A stretch of DNA of 64,000 nucleotides from Paenibacillus lutimineralis (GCF_003991425.1 NZ_CP034346.1:347501-411500), one strand, 5' to 3'. Counted from the stretch's first letter, positions 1 to 9,174 are shown. The notes: generated by a model from the sequence alone, not told the origin. Numbers and translations are program-made.

Positions 1-27
1 CCGCAATTAGCTTCAATTTCATAGTGT

Positions 28-104
28 GGAGCCGTGGTGTAGAGGCCTAACATGCCTGCCTGTCACGCAGGAGACCGCGGGTTCGAATCCCGTCGGCTCC
101 GCCA
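28..104 (+). tRNA. tRNA-Asp (GTC)
   Basis: The acceptor stem GGAGCCG pairs with CGGCTCC, the anticodon loop reads CTGTCAC (anticodon GTC) and the T arm contains GGTTCGAATCC. The 3' CCA is encoded. It is the first gene of an eight-tRNA run of the kind that follows rRNA operons in Bacillales; no rRNA is visible in the 27 bases to its left. Confidence 0.97.
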
Positions 105-236
105 TTATTCTCTTGATCATGAGACAGAATCTATACAGATTTCTGGAAGTAAAGATTTATTGACACTTTGGTACTGCAGATGTAATACCATAGAATGTGC
201 TTAAGGCTCCTTACTTCATCTCAGATTTTCTTATGA

Positions 237-312
237 GAGCCATTAGCTCAGTTGGTAGAGCACCTGACTTTTAATCAGGGTGTCGAAGGTTCGAGTCCTT
301 CATGGCTCACCA
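237..312 (+). tRNA. tRNA-Lys (TTT)
   Basis: The acceptor stem GAGCCAT pairs with ATGGCTC. The anticodon stem CCTGA/TCAGG encloses CTTTTAA, giving anticodon TTT. CCA is encoded. The 132 bases separating it from tRNA-Asp form the widest gap in the cluster. Confidence 0.97.
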
Positions 313-342
313 GTATTCTCTAAGAGAATACAGTGTGATTGT

Positions 343-426
343 GCGCGTGTGGCGGAATGGCAGACGCACCAGACTTAGGATCTGGCGTTTCACGACGTGG
401 GGGTTCAAGTCCCTTCACGCGCACCA
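343..426 (+). tRNA. tRNA-Leu (TAG)
   Basis: The acceptor stem GCGCGTG pairs with CACGCGC. The anticodon stem CCAGA/TCTGG encloses CTTAGGA, giving anticodon TAG. The long variable arm is typical of tRNA-Leu. CCA is encoded. Confidence 0.97.
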
Positions 427-430
427 AATT

Positions 431-505
431 GCGGACGTGGCTCAGCGGTAGAGCATCGCCTTGCCAAGGCGAGGGTCGCGGGTTCGATTCCCGTCGTCCG
501 CTCCA
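431..505 (+). tRNA. tRNA-Gly (GCC)
   Basis: The acceptor stem GCGGACG pairs with CGTCCGC. The anticodon stem TCGCC/GGCGA encloses TTGCCAA, giving anticodon GCC. CCA is encoded. It starts four bases after the preceding tRNA. Confidence 0.97.
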
Positions 506-506
506 T

Positions 507-583
507 GCGCCCTTAGCTCAGCTGGATAGAGCGTTTGACTACGAATCAAAAGGTCAGGAGTTCGAATCTCTTAGGGCGCGCCA
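507..583 (+). tRNA. tRNA-Arg (ACG)
   Basis: The acceptor stem GCGCCCT pairs with AGGGCGC. The anticodon stem TTTGA/TCAAA encloses CTACGAA, giving anticodon ACG (expected to be edited to ICG). CCA is encoded. Confidence 0.97.
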
Positions 584-612
584 TTTATATCTTAGCAGTA
601 ATATTTACACAT

Positions 613-695
613 GCCGGTGTGGCGGAATTGGCAGACGCGCGCGACTCAAAATCGTGAGGGAAACCGTGGGGGTTCGAGTCCCTTCACCGGCACCA
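613..695 (+). tRNA. tRNA-Leu (CAA)
   Basis: The acceptor stem GCCGGTG pairs with CACCGGC. The anticodon loop CTCAAAA gives anticodon CAA. The long variable arm fits tRNA-Leu. CCA is encoded. It is the second leucine tRNA of the cluster, with a different anticodon. Confidence 0.96.
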
Positions 696-702
696 TAGTT
701 AT

Positions 703-779
703 CGGGATGTAGCTCAGCTTGGTAGAGCACCTGGTTTGGGACCAGGGGGTCGCATGTTCGAATCGTGTCATCCCGACCA
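703..779 (+). tRNA. tRNA-Pro (TGG)
   Basis: The acceptor stem CGGGATG pairs with CATCCCG. The anticodon stem CCTGG/CCAGG encloses TTTGGGA, giving anticodon TGG. CCA is encoded. Confidence 0.97.
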
Positions 780-787
780 TTTAATTT

Positions 788-858
788 GCGGGTGTAGTTC
801 AATGGTAGAACTCCAGCCTTCCAAGCTGGTAGCGTGGGTTCGATTCCCATCACCCGCT
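788..858 (+). tRNA. tRNA-Gly (TCC)
   Basis: The acceptor stem GCGGGTG pairs with CACCCGC. The anticodon stem CCAGC/GCTGG encloses CTTCCAA, giving anticodon TCC. Unlike the other seven tRNAs, CCA is not encoded (TTA follows the acceptor stem), so it must be added by CCA-adding enzyme. It is the last gene of the cluster. Confidence 0.95.
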
Positions 859-963
859 TATTACAGATAGACAATTTATATAATAATTTTAGAAACGCAC
901 TTACCTTAAGAATTAACTTGGAAAGTGTGTTTTTTGTTGCGCGGTACATTAAAATTAATCTCT

Positions 964-994
964 AAAAGCCTAAATTATTTGGTTGTAGGCTTTT
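964..994 (+). terminator. Hairpin ending the tRNA operon
   Basis: A perfect nine-base inverted repeat, AAAAGCCTA / TAGGCTTTT, closes a 13-base loop and ends in four T. It lies about 100 bases after the last tRNA. A second weaker stem (AACC..GGTT, bulged) followed by TTTTTT lies at 1029-1053 and may be the actual stop. The rest of the 859-1216 gap shows no gene. Confidence 0.6.
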
Positions 995-1216
995 AAAATC
1001 TTACTATATAATTGCCATGCAAATCCATAACCGCACGAGGTTGTGGGTTTTTTCTATATTTAGGGTATTACTGTAATGAGACGTGATGTCAGGAGTATTC
1101 TATCGGGATTATGTGGTGCATACTCCTATGCTATAATTATATATAGCGCAGTTTCATTCGGAAAAATCACATTTCCTATATATAAATCTATTGGACAAGG
1201 GGTGCATTGACCAACC

Positions 1217-2533
1217 ATGCACGATTATCAGAATTTCTTGCACCACGAGTTGATTATTATCGGTGCAGGCGCATCAGGACTCATGGCCGCCGTTACTGCG
1301 CGGGATATGGGTATCGATACCGCCATTCTAGAGGGTAACGACCGGATTGGGAAAAAAATCTCAATGACAGGTGACGGTCGTTGCAATATTACGAACGATT
1401 CCACTACGACGGGTGCGGACGACGAAGTGTCGGCCTTATCGCGCAAGTATCACAGCAGTCAGGCTGAATTTCCGTTGCCTGTGCTGCAGCAATTTGGCAT
1501 CCGTCAAACCATTGATTTTTTCAATATGCTTGGCCTGCCACTTACAAGATTGAAAGAGGGCTTAATGTATCCGATGTCGCTGCAGGCTGCATCCGTGTTG
1601 GATATTTTTGAGCTTGCTCTGGAGGAACGGAACGTTCCGGTATACCTTAACAACAAAGTGCTGGATGTTACCGTATCGACGAATCATCCTCGATTCAAGA
1701 TTACATGCCGCAACGAGACAGAGGAGAAGCAGGTTGTCTATACTAGCGAATATCTGTTTATATGTACAGGCGGCCTCACTGGCCAGAATGCGGGGACGGA
1801 TGGGTCTGGGTATGTGCTTGCCCAAAACATGGGGCACGCCATGGTAGAGCCTGTGCCAGCAATAGTGCAATTAAAGGTGCAATATCCATATATGAAGGCT
1901 CTATCTGGCATCAAACTCCAGGGACGAGCCCACATCCTCGTGAATGGCGAGGTCGTTCGCAGTGAAACCGGTGAAATTCATTTCGCCGATTACGGCTTTT
2001 CCGGCCCACCGATTCTTCAGCTCAGCCGGGTAGCCGCCGTTCATCTCTCGAAAGGGGATTCCGTGACCGTATCCGTCGATTTGATGCCGAGCCGCACGAA
2101 GGAGGAGGTTATTGAATTCTTGGAGATGAACTGGGGAACATTCGCACATCGGCCGGTCGCGGAATCCTTCGTCGGGTTTTTACACAAGAAGCTGGTCCCT
2201 GTCCTACAGAAGGAGGCAGGAATCGATCAAGAGCCAAACCTACTTTGCCAGGATCTCTCGTGGAAAACTAAAGGGATCTTTTATAAAATATTGAAGCGTT
2301 GGGAGTTCAAAGTAATAGATACCCATAGCTTCGAGAAGGCACAAGCGACAGCCGGCGGCATCGTTACAAAAGAAATTTTCGCCGACACGTTAGAATCCAG
2401 GCTTGTGCCTGGGCTCTATTTTGCCGGCGAGGTGATGGATGTCGACGGCGAGTTCGGCGGCTACAACCTGCAATGGGCCTGGAGTTCCGGCTATGCGGCC
2501 GCGATGGCGTTAGGGAAACACATTTTCAAATGA
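1217..2533 (+). CDS. BaiN/HI0933-family FAD-dependent oxidoreductase, copy 1
   Basis: The 438-residue protein is a cytosolic flavoprotein of the HI0933/BaiN/YtfP family (substrate unknown for most members). The N-terminal dinucleotide-binding motif IIGAGASGLMAA (residues 14-25) is followed by GKKISMTGDGRCNITN. The C-terminal family signature GLYFAGEVMDVDGEFGGYN precedes LQWAWSSG. ATG 1217 is preceded by AAGGGG. A close homologue of about the same length follows directly, so this is the first half of a tandem duplication. Family assignment is strong; the physiological reaction cannot be told from sequence. Confidence 0.9.
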   Translation: MHDYQNFLHHELIIIGAGASGLMAAVTARDMGIDTAILEGNDRIGKKISMTGDGRCNITNDSTTTGADDEVSALSRKYHSSQAEFPLPVLQQFGIRQTIDFFNMLGLPLTRLKEGLMYPMSLQAASVLDIFELALEERNVPVYLNNKVLDVTVSTNHPRFKITCRNETEEKQVVYTSEYLFICTGGLTGQNAGTDGSGYVLAQNMGHAMVEPVPAIVQLKVQYPYMKALSGIKLQGRAHILVNGEVVRSETGEIHFADYGFSGPPILQLSRVAAVHLSKGDSVTVSVDLMPSRTKEEVIEFLEMNWGTFAHRPVAESFVGFLHKKLVPVLQKEAGIDQEPNLLCQDLSWKTKGIFYKILKRWEFKVIDTHSFEKAQATAGGIVTKEIFADTLESRLVPGLYFAGEVMDVDGEFGGYNLQWAWSSGYAAAMALGKHIFK

Positions 2534-2565
2534 AGCCATTAGAAAAAGGAATGAATTCAACACAT

Positions 2566-3891
2566 ATGTATAAGTCGAAATCTACAATGCACCACGAGCT
2601 GTTCATTGTCGGTGCAGGTGCTTCAGGCCTTATGGCCGCCGTTACCGCGCGAGACCGAGGGATCGATGTCGCGATCATTGAAGGCAACGATCGGGTAGGA
2701 AAGAAGGTACTCACGACCGGCAATGGGCGCTGTAACATTACGAACCAATCCACGGCGAAGGGTACGGACGAAGCGGTCGCATTATCGCATAAATATCACA
2801 GTAATCAAATGGAATTCCCGCTGCCTGTGCTGCAGCAATTTGGCGTCCGACAAACCGTCGATTTCTTCAACACACTCGGCCTTCCGTTGATCGCCATTGA
2901 GAATGGCCGGATGTATCCGATGTCGCTACAGGCTGCATCTGTATTGGAAGTTTTCCGAATTGCTCTAGAGGATCGGTATGTTCCGATACACTTCAAAACC
3001 AAGGTGTTGGATGTTACCGTATCGAAGGGACATCCACGATTCACGATTTTGTGCCAAACGGAGGCAGAGGGCGAGGTCGTGTATACTAGCGATTATCTAT
3101 TTATCTGTACGGGCGGCCTTACCGCTCCCAAAACAGGAACAGATGGATCCGGTTATACGTTTGCCCAGCGACTGGGACATACATTGATCGATCCTGTACC
3201 TGGGATCGTACAATTGAAGCTGCAATATCCGCATCTAAAGGAGTTGTCCGGCGTTAAATTCGAGGGATTGGGCCATATCATCGTCAACGGCGAAGTTATT
3301 CGCAGCGAATATGGGGAAATCCTGTTTACAGATTACGGCGTCTCCGGCCCACCGATTCTCCAGCTAAGCCGAAAGGCTGCGTATCAACTCAAAATGGGAG
3401 AAAACGTAACCTTATCGCTTGATTTAATGCCGGACCGTACGGAGGAAGAAGTTGTCGATTTTATGGATACGCATTGGGGGACATTCGGATACCGGACTGT
3501 TGCAGCTTCCTTGATCGGCATTTTTAACAAGAAGCTGGTCCCTATTCTGTTGAAAGAGGCGGGGATCGATCAAGAGCCAAACCTCCTATGTCAGGATTTA
3601 TCGTGGAAAACTAAGAAAATCTTGTGCCAACTCATAAAGCGTTGGGAATTTACCGTAATCGATACCAATGGCTTCACGAATGCACAAACGACGGCCGGCG
3701 GCATCGATACAACAGAGTTAAAAGAAGGAACGCTAGAATCGAAGCTAGTACCTGGACTCTATTTTGCCGGCGAAGTGATGGATGTGGATGGAGATTGCGG
3801 TGGCTATAACCTGCAATGGGCCTGGAGCTCCGGCTATTCCGCCGCGGTGGCACTTGCTGATCAACTTACAGGCATCATGAAAAAAGATTGA
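2566..3891 (+). CDS. BaiN/HI0933-family FAD-dependent oxidoreductase, copy 2
   Basis: This is a second flavoprotein of the same family (441 residues from ATG 2566). It is collinear with copy 1 over its whole length and clearly paralogous. It has FIVGAGASGLMAA, GKKVLTTGNGRCNITN and GLYFAGEVMDVDGDCGGYN. Several in-frame starts exist (2473, 2530, 2551, 2566). ATG 2566 gives exactly the same N-terminal length before HHEL as copy 1 and avoids a 61-base overlap with it, with AAGGA 15 bases upstream; 2551 is the alternative. The two copies are probably co-transcribed. Copy 2 keeps the more usual TGNGRCNIT, where copy 1 has TGDGRCNIT. Confidence 0.88.
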   Translation: MYKSKSTMHHELFIVGAGASGLMAAVTARDRGIDVAIIEGNDRVGKKVLTTGNGRCNITNQSTAKGTDEAVALSHKYHSNQMEFPLPVLQQFGVRQTVDFFNTLGLPLIAIENGRMYPMSLQAASVLEVFRIALEDRYVPIHFKTKVLDVTVSKGHPRFTILCQTEAEGEVVYTSDYLFICTGGLTAPKTGTDGSGYTFAQRLGHTLIDPVPGIVQLKLQYPHLKELSGVKFEGLGHIIVNGEVIRSEYGEILFTDYGVSGPPILQLSRKAAYQLKMGENVTLSLDLMPDRTEEEVVDFMDTHWGTFGYRTVAASLIGIFNKKLVPILLKEAGIDQEPNLLCQDLSWKTKKILCQLIKRWEFTVIDTNGFTNAQTTAGGIDTTELKEGTLESKLVPGLYFAGEVMDVDGDCGGYNLQWAWSSGYSAAVALADQLTGIMKKD

Positions 3892-3987
3892 TAGTTGTTT
3901 GTTCCTTTTGGTATTATCCCCTTTGAGTAGACAGTGAAAAAACCAAGTAAGGAACCTTGGTGGTACACTGTACTCGGAGGGGATTTT

Positions 3988-4355
3988 TTGGCTGAAAAGC
4001 GACAGCAATTTGAAACGTATACAATAGAACAAAAGATGCGAGCCGTTGAGATGTATTTACAAGGGGGAGTGAGTTATCAAACCGTAGCGAATATTTGCGA
4101 GTCCGGGGTAGTAGCCAGGTAAAAGTTTGGGTCAGGAAACATCGAGATAACCATACGTTAGAAGATCATCGAGGGAAACATACAAACTCTAACCCTATTA
4201 TTGGTCGACCACGTTCGAAGTTTTCTAGCGTGGAAGAAGAACGGGATTATTTGAAAGTGCAGGTGGAGTTCTTAAAAAGCGCAATCCAAATCTATTCGGG
4301 AGGGATCATTCCGAAAATAAATCGTTTTGAAATCATATCTTCGTTAACCTCCTAA
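3988..4355 (+). pseudogene. Degenerate IS3-type transposase orfA
   Basis: A TTG start at 3988 lies five bases after GGAGGGGA and opens an OrfA-like reading frame with a helix-turn-helix (EQKMRAVEMYLQGGVSYQTVA). It then runs into a stop after CESGVVAR. The expected continuation, SSQVKVWVRKHRDN, is in another frame starting near 4100, so one frameshift separates them. The second part continues through a coiled segment (EEERDYLKVQVEFLKSAIQI) and ends at 4355, where OrfB should begin. No catalytic DDE domain is present. It is a dead fragment of an IS3-family element, and no clear terminal repeats were found. Confidence 0.75.
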
Positions 4356-5133
4356 ACTTATCTATTCTTTCTATCTCAGTTGGGTTTCTACTACTTATAA
4401 TTTCTTTGATTTACTTTTCAAAAAAGGCTTTAAAATCACTTGGAAACGGCACATTAATTTTTACTATAATTCCTAATATTTAAAGTGGATAATTAGCAAA
4501 AAGAAGCCACAAGTAGTAGCTTCCCAAATATATTGTGATTATTCCCTATTTAATAATTTCATTCATATTATCTCTCAAAAAACCTTATTGGTTGTATGAT
4601 TGCACGAGCTAAGAGAACTGAAACAGCATTTTATAGATCCCCTTAATAATTTATATTCAGCTATCAATCCAATTAGGCAAATATTAATTTCCTTTCATAC
4701 CTTCCAAAAAATATATCCCTGTCTCTTGATTACTAAACCAGATATAGGTGTTTTGTCTATCTCATGAGTGCATAATACTGATTTAAGACAATGGTCAATT
4801 TTCTTGTTGGCCTTGTTCATTGTTATTTTCCCGCAGATATTATTAGGCTTGTTTAACAAAGGTATAATCCTTCATCTTTTCTAAGTCAAACTAATATAAC
4901 CTATTATATCAAAGCCTAAATTCTTTTTCTTTTTGATATATGAAACATTAATACTATCACCATCACGCAACTCTAATAAAAAATACCCCCATCAGAATTT
5001 GATAGGGGTATTAGCTTACACGACCTACCAACTTTTTGGCGGGGAACCAATTAATTTTAAGCAAGACTAACCTTCCTATAACTCGTAAGTCCCTATTAAA
5101 ATCAGCCTAAAAACTTCATTTCTATTTTATAGT
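4356..5133. other. AT-rich region without genes
   Basis: No convincing coding frame was seen on either strand. The stretch is AT-rich and probably decayed DNA between the broken insertion sequence and the guaA remnant. It contains two short hairpins, GAAGC/GCTTC at about 4503-4523 and a stronger one near 4983-5013, which is listed separately. Confidence 0.5.
4983..5013. terminator. Terminator-like hairpin
   Basis: AATACCCC..ATCA pairs with TGAT.GGGGTATT around a five-base loop, giving an almost perfect 12-bp stem. No long T run follows on either strand. It lies downstream of the guaA remnant on the minus strand and could be its former terminator. Confidence 0.45.
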
Positions 5134-5289
5134 TTATTCCCACTCAATCGTAGCAGGTGGTTTCGAAGTCACATCGTAAACACGGTTCACGTTATCGACT
5201 TAGTTTACAATCATCACTGAAATTTACTCTAACACATCCCACAGAATACGTGCCCAGTCCGCAGTCATACCGTCAATGGATGTTGTGTA
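5134..5289 (-). pseudogene. guaA: 3' remnant of guaA (GMP synthase)
   Basis: Read on the minus strand, one frame encodes the last ~50 residues of glutamine-hydrolysing GMP synthase. DGMTADWARI is followed by WDVLE, a TAA stop, ISVMIVN, a second TAA stop, then VDNVNRVYDVTSKPPATIEWE and the normal terminal TAA at 5134. Both internal stops fall in the same frame without indels, so this is a nonsense-mutated relic. No upstream part of guaA exists in the window. The 3' end of guaA is a known attachment site for integrative elements in Firmicutes. A displaced guaA end left by such an element is the likely origin (inference). Confidence 0.85.
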
Positions 5290-5434
5290 GGAATAGTGAG
5301 AATTTTTGAATTTCGAGAGTAGCGGGTAAATTGGGGGATTTCAACTGCAAAATACGAAAAGAGAATGTTTCAAAAGATGATTTTGTGACATTCTCTTTAA
5401 TATACAAGTTATTTTTCATACATTACTTTGAATA

Positions 5435-6568
5435 TTAATCTGTAATTAAATCATTTTGAAAAGTGAGCTTATCACTTTCACTTATTGATTTAATAATACC
5501 TTCGTCTATATCCCTCCCCTGAATATTTCTTAATTGTTTATCAACTAAATATGAAACCTTATTGTTATCTACAGATACAGTATAAGAAAGTTTTGCTCTC
5601 ATTTTACTGTCCCCATCATACACTTTTAATTCAATACGGCTACTTATATCTAATTTGTTAAATATTAAATCATTAATAAAATCTGTGTCTCCCAATAAAA
5701 CTCGATCTCCAGTAACCCGTGATAACTTGCCATAACCTCTAAACACTAGCTCTTCATTATTAAACAATTTCACCATAAATCTCATGTTTTCAAATCCAAT
5801 TGGGAATATTATATTAAATTCATAACTAGGTGTATCACCAATTTCATGATTACGATAAATATCTATTCTTGGGGCAGTTACAAAGATAATCTCATTTACA
5901 TCTGCATCTTGTTTTACAAGAAAGTTAATGTCATATATTTGTTTCAGCTTAGGTAAAAAACCTTTGCTAACAGGATTCTTATTTAGTCTGATTAAATTGA
6001 CAAAAATAACAATTCCAAGTAAGAGTAGACATAAAATAAACCAAAACAAATATATTCCTTGGTTCATTAGGATTTCTTTATCTAAAGAAAAAAATAAAAA
6101 TAATCTATTCTCAGTATAAGCAGTAACAGCTACTCCCCATATTGTTATAGATGCAATTGAAGTTAGAGTTAGTAATCCATGTATTATACTCAGCATGATT
6201 CCTTTGTTAACATAAGTACTGTAATCATTTAAAGAAGTTTTTACAACCTCATATGATAAACCATACGGTTTATAGTATTGCCTTAATACTCTTGAAGCTT
6301 CTATGTGCTTATTATCGTAAACAAAGGCAACAAACAATGATAAAAATGAGATTAATCCAATGTTTCCCGCAAAAATCCAACTCGCCAATTCGATTTTATC
6401 TTTCATGGAGTCTGTCAATGAATAGTTTAAGTTGCTGGAATAATGATAATATACTATCACCCCAACAATGGACGTAATCACCAAATGAAGGCTGAGCCAT
6501 TCAATTATTAATTTGAGAGTTTTGCATAGATACTTCACAAGAAGGTTAAATATAGCTTTCAAGGACAT
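5435..6568 (-). CDS. Four-pass membrane protein of unknown function (cassette gene 3)
   Basis: The product has 377 residues from ATG 6568, eight bases after AGAGGAG; a TTG at 6571 is the alternative. Four hydrophobic segments lie at about residues 24-43, 62-84, 123-150 and 171-193. A soluble, mostly beta-predicted C-terminal half of ~180 residues should face the cytosol. I do not recognise the family. It overlaps the preceding gene by about 20 bases and closes a minus-strand three-gene operon. The high AT content contrasts with the housekeeping genes and suggests transfer. The pairing of a membrane protein with two soluble partners recalls membrane-effector defence operons, but no known effector domain is visible. 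Confidence 0.7.
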   Translation of the reverse strand: MSLKAIFNLLVKYLCKTLKLIIEWLSLHLVITSIVGVIVYYHYSSNLNYSLTDSMKDKIELASWIFAGNIGLISFLSLFVAFVYDNKHIEASRVLRQYYKPYGLSYEVVKTSLNDYSTYVNKGIMLSIIHGLLTLTSIASITIWGVAVTAYTENRLFLFFSLDKEILMNQGIYLFWFILCLLLLGIVIFVNLIRLNKNPVSKGFLPKLKQIYDINFLVKQDADVNEIIFVTAPRIDIYRNHEIGDTPSYEFNIIFPIGFENMRFMVKLFNNEELVFRGYGKLSRVTGDRVLLGDTDFINDLIFNKLDISSRIELKVYDGDSKMRAKLSYTVSVDNNKVSYLVDKQLRNIQGRDIDEGIIKSISESDKLTFQNDLITD

Positions 6569-7160
6569 CAATAATCTCCTCTAAATTACTGTTATCATGA
6601 AATGAAAAAACAGAAGTGCAATCTAAATCAAATTGAAACCATGAGTTGGTTATAAGATTTAGATTCATAATATCTGTTGAATTCAAGAGGAAGTCTAACT
6701 CTTTCAAGTTCTTGTCTGCAAGTTCAACAGTAAAATCTTTCTCAATATCATTATCTAACGAAGTTCTAAATTGTATAGACGCTATGTCATGAAATTTTGT
6801 GTTGTGGTTATTAGATTGTAATAAAGATACTAGCTCATCAAAAACGTTTTTTTTAGTAAAACTGAGAGAAAATATTTCATTGAATTTTCTTATTACAAAT
6901 GCTACATCGCTTTCAGAATTACTAAACAATGCAAAAGAAGAACGTTTTTTAAAGTACACAATTAGTACGCGCTTCTTACTTCTTGTAATAATCTTATCTC
7001 TGTAACGAACAGTATCAACCCATGAGTATTCGCTAACCTCATGGGTCTGGCTTTTTTCAAGTATTGTATATTCTTCAAAAATGTTAATTTTAACAGAACG
7101 AGGTGGCGAGAGAACTTCATTTGAAACAAATACTGTACATTCTTTTGCAAAAAGTTTCAT
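6546..7160 (-). CDS. Unknown soluble protein (cassette gene 2)
   Basis: The product is 204 residues with no signal peptide or membrane segment. ATG 7160 is preceded by a strong GGAGAGGGGAG. I see no known motif. The sequence is rich in Phe, Ser, Asn and charged residues and reads as an alternating beta/alpha domain. It starts 24 bases after the stop of the 417-residue gene and overlaps the membrane-protein gene downstream, so the three are almost certainly translated from one mRNA. Confidence 0.65.
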   Translation of the reverse strand: MKLFAKECTVFVSNEVLSPPRSVKINIFEEYTILEKSQTHEVSEYSWVDTVRYRDKIITRSKKRVLIVYFKKRSSFALFSNSESDVAFVIRKFNEIFSLSFTKKNVFDELVSLLQSNNHNTKFHDIASIQFRTSLDNDIEKDFTVELADKNLKELDFLLNSTDIMNLNLITNSWFQFDLDCTSVFSFHDNSNLEEIIDVLESYI

Positions 7161-7184
7161 AACTCCCCTCTCCTGTTATATCAT

Positions 7185-8438
7185 TTATTTTTGTAACCAT
7201 TTTTCAATAGGAGACATTACACCATCAATATCTTCATATCCTATTGATTCCAAAATTACGCGTGTATTTTCTAAATACTTTCGAATTTCTTGCTTATGAG
7301 AACTACTAACGCCACCTAAGATGTTTCCAATCACTTCAACGTTTGACACAGTGTTCAATTCAACTATTTCAGATAGGAATTGCTCTTTTTCTTGGAATCT
7401 TATTAAGACCTGTTCCAACAAAATTTTTATATTGTTTAAATCGGAGATTCCATGCTCACACATTGCAATATATTCATCTTGTATCAACTCTATAACTTCA
7501 TTTCTCAATTCATCATTCGAAGTATCCGCCACCACAATTTTTAGTATATCCAGCGCTTTCCCTTTTAACGCAAAAGAACAGCTTAGTTTAAACGCTTTAT
7601 AACTTATAGAGGTTTTAAACTGAACAATGTCTTTCCCTAAAGTAATATATTCACATGCTAAAGGATAGTTAATAATATCTCTTCCGTTTATAGTGACATC
7701 CTTAATTTCATCATTACCTACTTTAAATTTGATTTCTTTAAAAGAAGCACCAATATTCTTAACTTTCAATCTATTATTAACAAGGTCTAGGAAAAGCGCA
7801 GTCTTGTAACTTACATTATCCTCCCAAGACAAACCACTTCGCACATTCAAAATCCTACAGTCAACTATCGGGAGCCTAAAAATACTTGTTAAAAAATTAC
7901 GAATTATGCTGTGTACTTCATCGTCCCCAGAGAAAATAGTGACTACTTTCTTCGACAAATCAATTTTAACCCTGCAATTGTTTATAGCTGTTAGTCTATC
8001 TAGCGTTTTCTCACCTGTCAGCCATTGCCCTTCATATTCCTTAACAATTAATAAAAGATGAACAACATTATTATCCATACATTCAAGAACAGAAGATACT
8101 TGATACACACTTGATACAGCATGTTCTTCTTTTTTGAAGTATGTCCGAAGTTCTTTTTCTCCTTTACCATTAAAAAATGATGTATTAGAAAGCTTATGGG
8201 TATACGCAGGGAGTCCCTTACTTTTTTTGGTAACACTATATTCAACAAAGCTAATTAATTCTTTTTCCGTAACTGACTTTTTAAGCTCTAAGAAATACGG
8301 GAGAAGTTCTTGTTTTGAATATCTTTTCTTCTTTCCTTCTTTAGGCTGTGGGAAAAGCCCAATTTCTTTTAGCTTTTGAACCACTTCATCATAGTTCAAC
8401 TTGTTAAAATATTTTCTAAGGATTGATTCGGGATTCAT
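7185..8438 (-). CDS. Unknown 417-residue protein (cassette gene 1)
   Basis: This is the first gene of the minus-strand cassette. ATG 8438 follows a very strong site (GGGGGAGGGAG). The N-terminal ~90 residues are basic and helical (EGKKKRYSKQELLPYFLEL). They could be a small nucleic-acid or protein-binding domain. The middle (~150-300) looks beta-rich, and the C-terminal third is helical. No catalytic motif, Walker motif or membrane segment is visible, and I do not recognise the family. The next gene starts 24 bases after its stop. AT-rich composition and location between a guaA remnant and decayed mobile DNA mark it as accessory. Confidence 0.65.
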   Translation of the reverse strand: MNPESILRKYFNKLNYDEVVQKLKEIGLFPQPKEGKKKRYSKQELLPYFLELKKSVTEKELISFVEYSVTKKSKGLPAYTHKLSNTSFFNGKGEKELRTYFKKEEHAVSSVYQVSSVLECMDNNVVHLLLIVKEYEGQWLTGEKTLDRLTAINNCRVKIDLSKKVVTIFSGDDEVHSIIRNFLTSIFRLPIVDCRILNVRSGLSWEDNVSYKTALFLDLVNNRLKVKNIGASFKEIKFKVGNDEIKDVTINGRDIINYPLACEYITLGKDIVQFKTSISYKAFKLSCSFALKGKALDILKIVVADTSNDELRNEVIELIQDEYIAMCEHGISDLNNIKILLEQVLIRFQEKEQFLSEIVELNTVSNVEVIGNILGGVSSSHKQEIRKYLENTRVILESIGYEDIDGVMSPIEKWLQK

Positions 8439-9174
8439 TAGCTCCCTCCCCCTCTCTCTTCAACATATTATTACACAATTTTACATGCGCGTATATGGAG
8501 TTTAATGAAGGGAGCATAATCCTTTAACTAGATAATATTCTCATAATTAGTATATTGGATTATAAGAGTTTGCTTATAAAGCAGACCCACTTTTCAGAAA
8601 TAATTTTCTAGGAATTTTTTGGACTCACTTTTATGCCCTATGCCCCAATTGCCCCTTTTAGGAAGCCACCTTGTTTTATGCTACATATAGAAGGAACACG
8701 ATTGCCCCTTGCCGCCGACAGGGTGTACGCACAGGAAATTCGTAAAAATTTGGTACGGGTAGAACGAAGGTAAACCGCCCGCGAGAGGTGAAAAATGATT
8801 CATTCGGCACTAAGTGGGGTCTACAAAGCAACGCCTTTAAGTTGCTCAATCTAAGTAGTAAGGTTATTGATTCTCTCCTTGGAGTTTGACACAATTTGTT
8901 CGCAACGATACCTTCAGTAATCTCGTTGTTAAAAGTTGAGGGTTATTTTTTTGTCCTTCATTGTCACTAACTTATACCAACGCCAAGGGGAATGAGAATG
9001 AGAGATATTAATCGCAAAGAAGCCGCTAAAACGGTAGGGGTCAGACCTAGAGCTATTCTGAGCCATACAATCGCGTCAGCTTGACGCTGTGAAATTTTGT
9101 GAGGGTAAGACACCTGCTCTACATGATAAGCCATCCAGCCGTTGCAGAGTATATCCGAAGAAAGGGCGGGAACA
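8439..9174. other. Intergenic region, probably decayed mobile DNA
   Basis: No gene is convincing here. The left end carries the ribosome binding site of the minus-strand cassette, and its promoter must lie in the AT-rich 8450-8600. An open frame at 8999-9085 (MRDINRKEAAKTVGV..) is too short and isolated to call. Local composition changes around 8640-8870, where GC rises, point to patchwork origin. Confidence 0.4.

Noticed and set aside
1..900. Possible 5S rRNA or rRNA end left of the tRNA cluster
   Set aside because: Only 27 bases precede the first tRNA and none match a 5S end.
339..949. Open frames of ~115 codons on both strands over the tRNA cluster
   Set aside because: They run through five tRNA genes with intact cloverleafs and have no coding support; they are chance frames in structured RNA genes.
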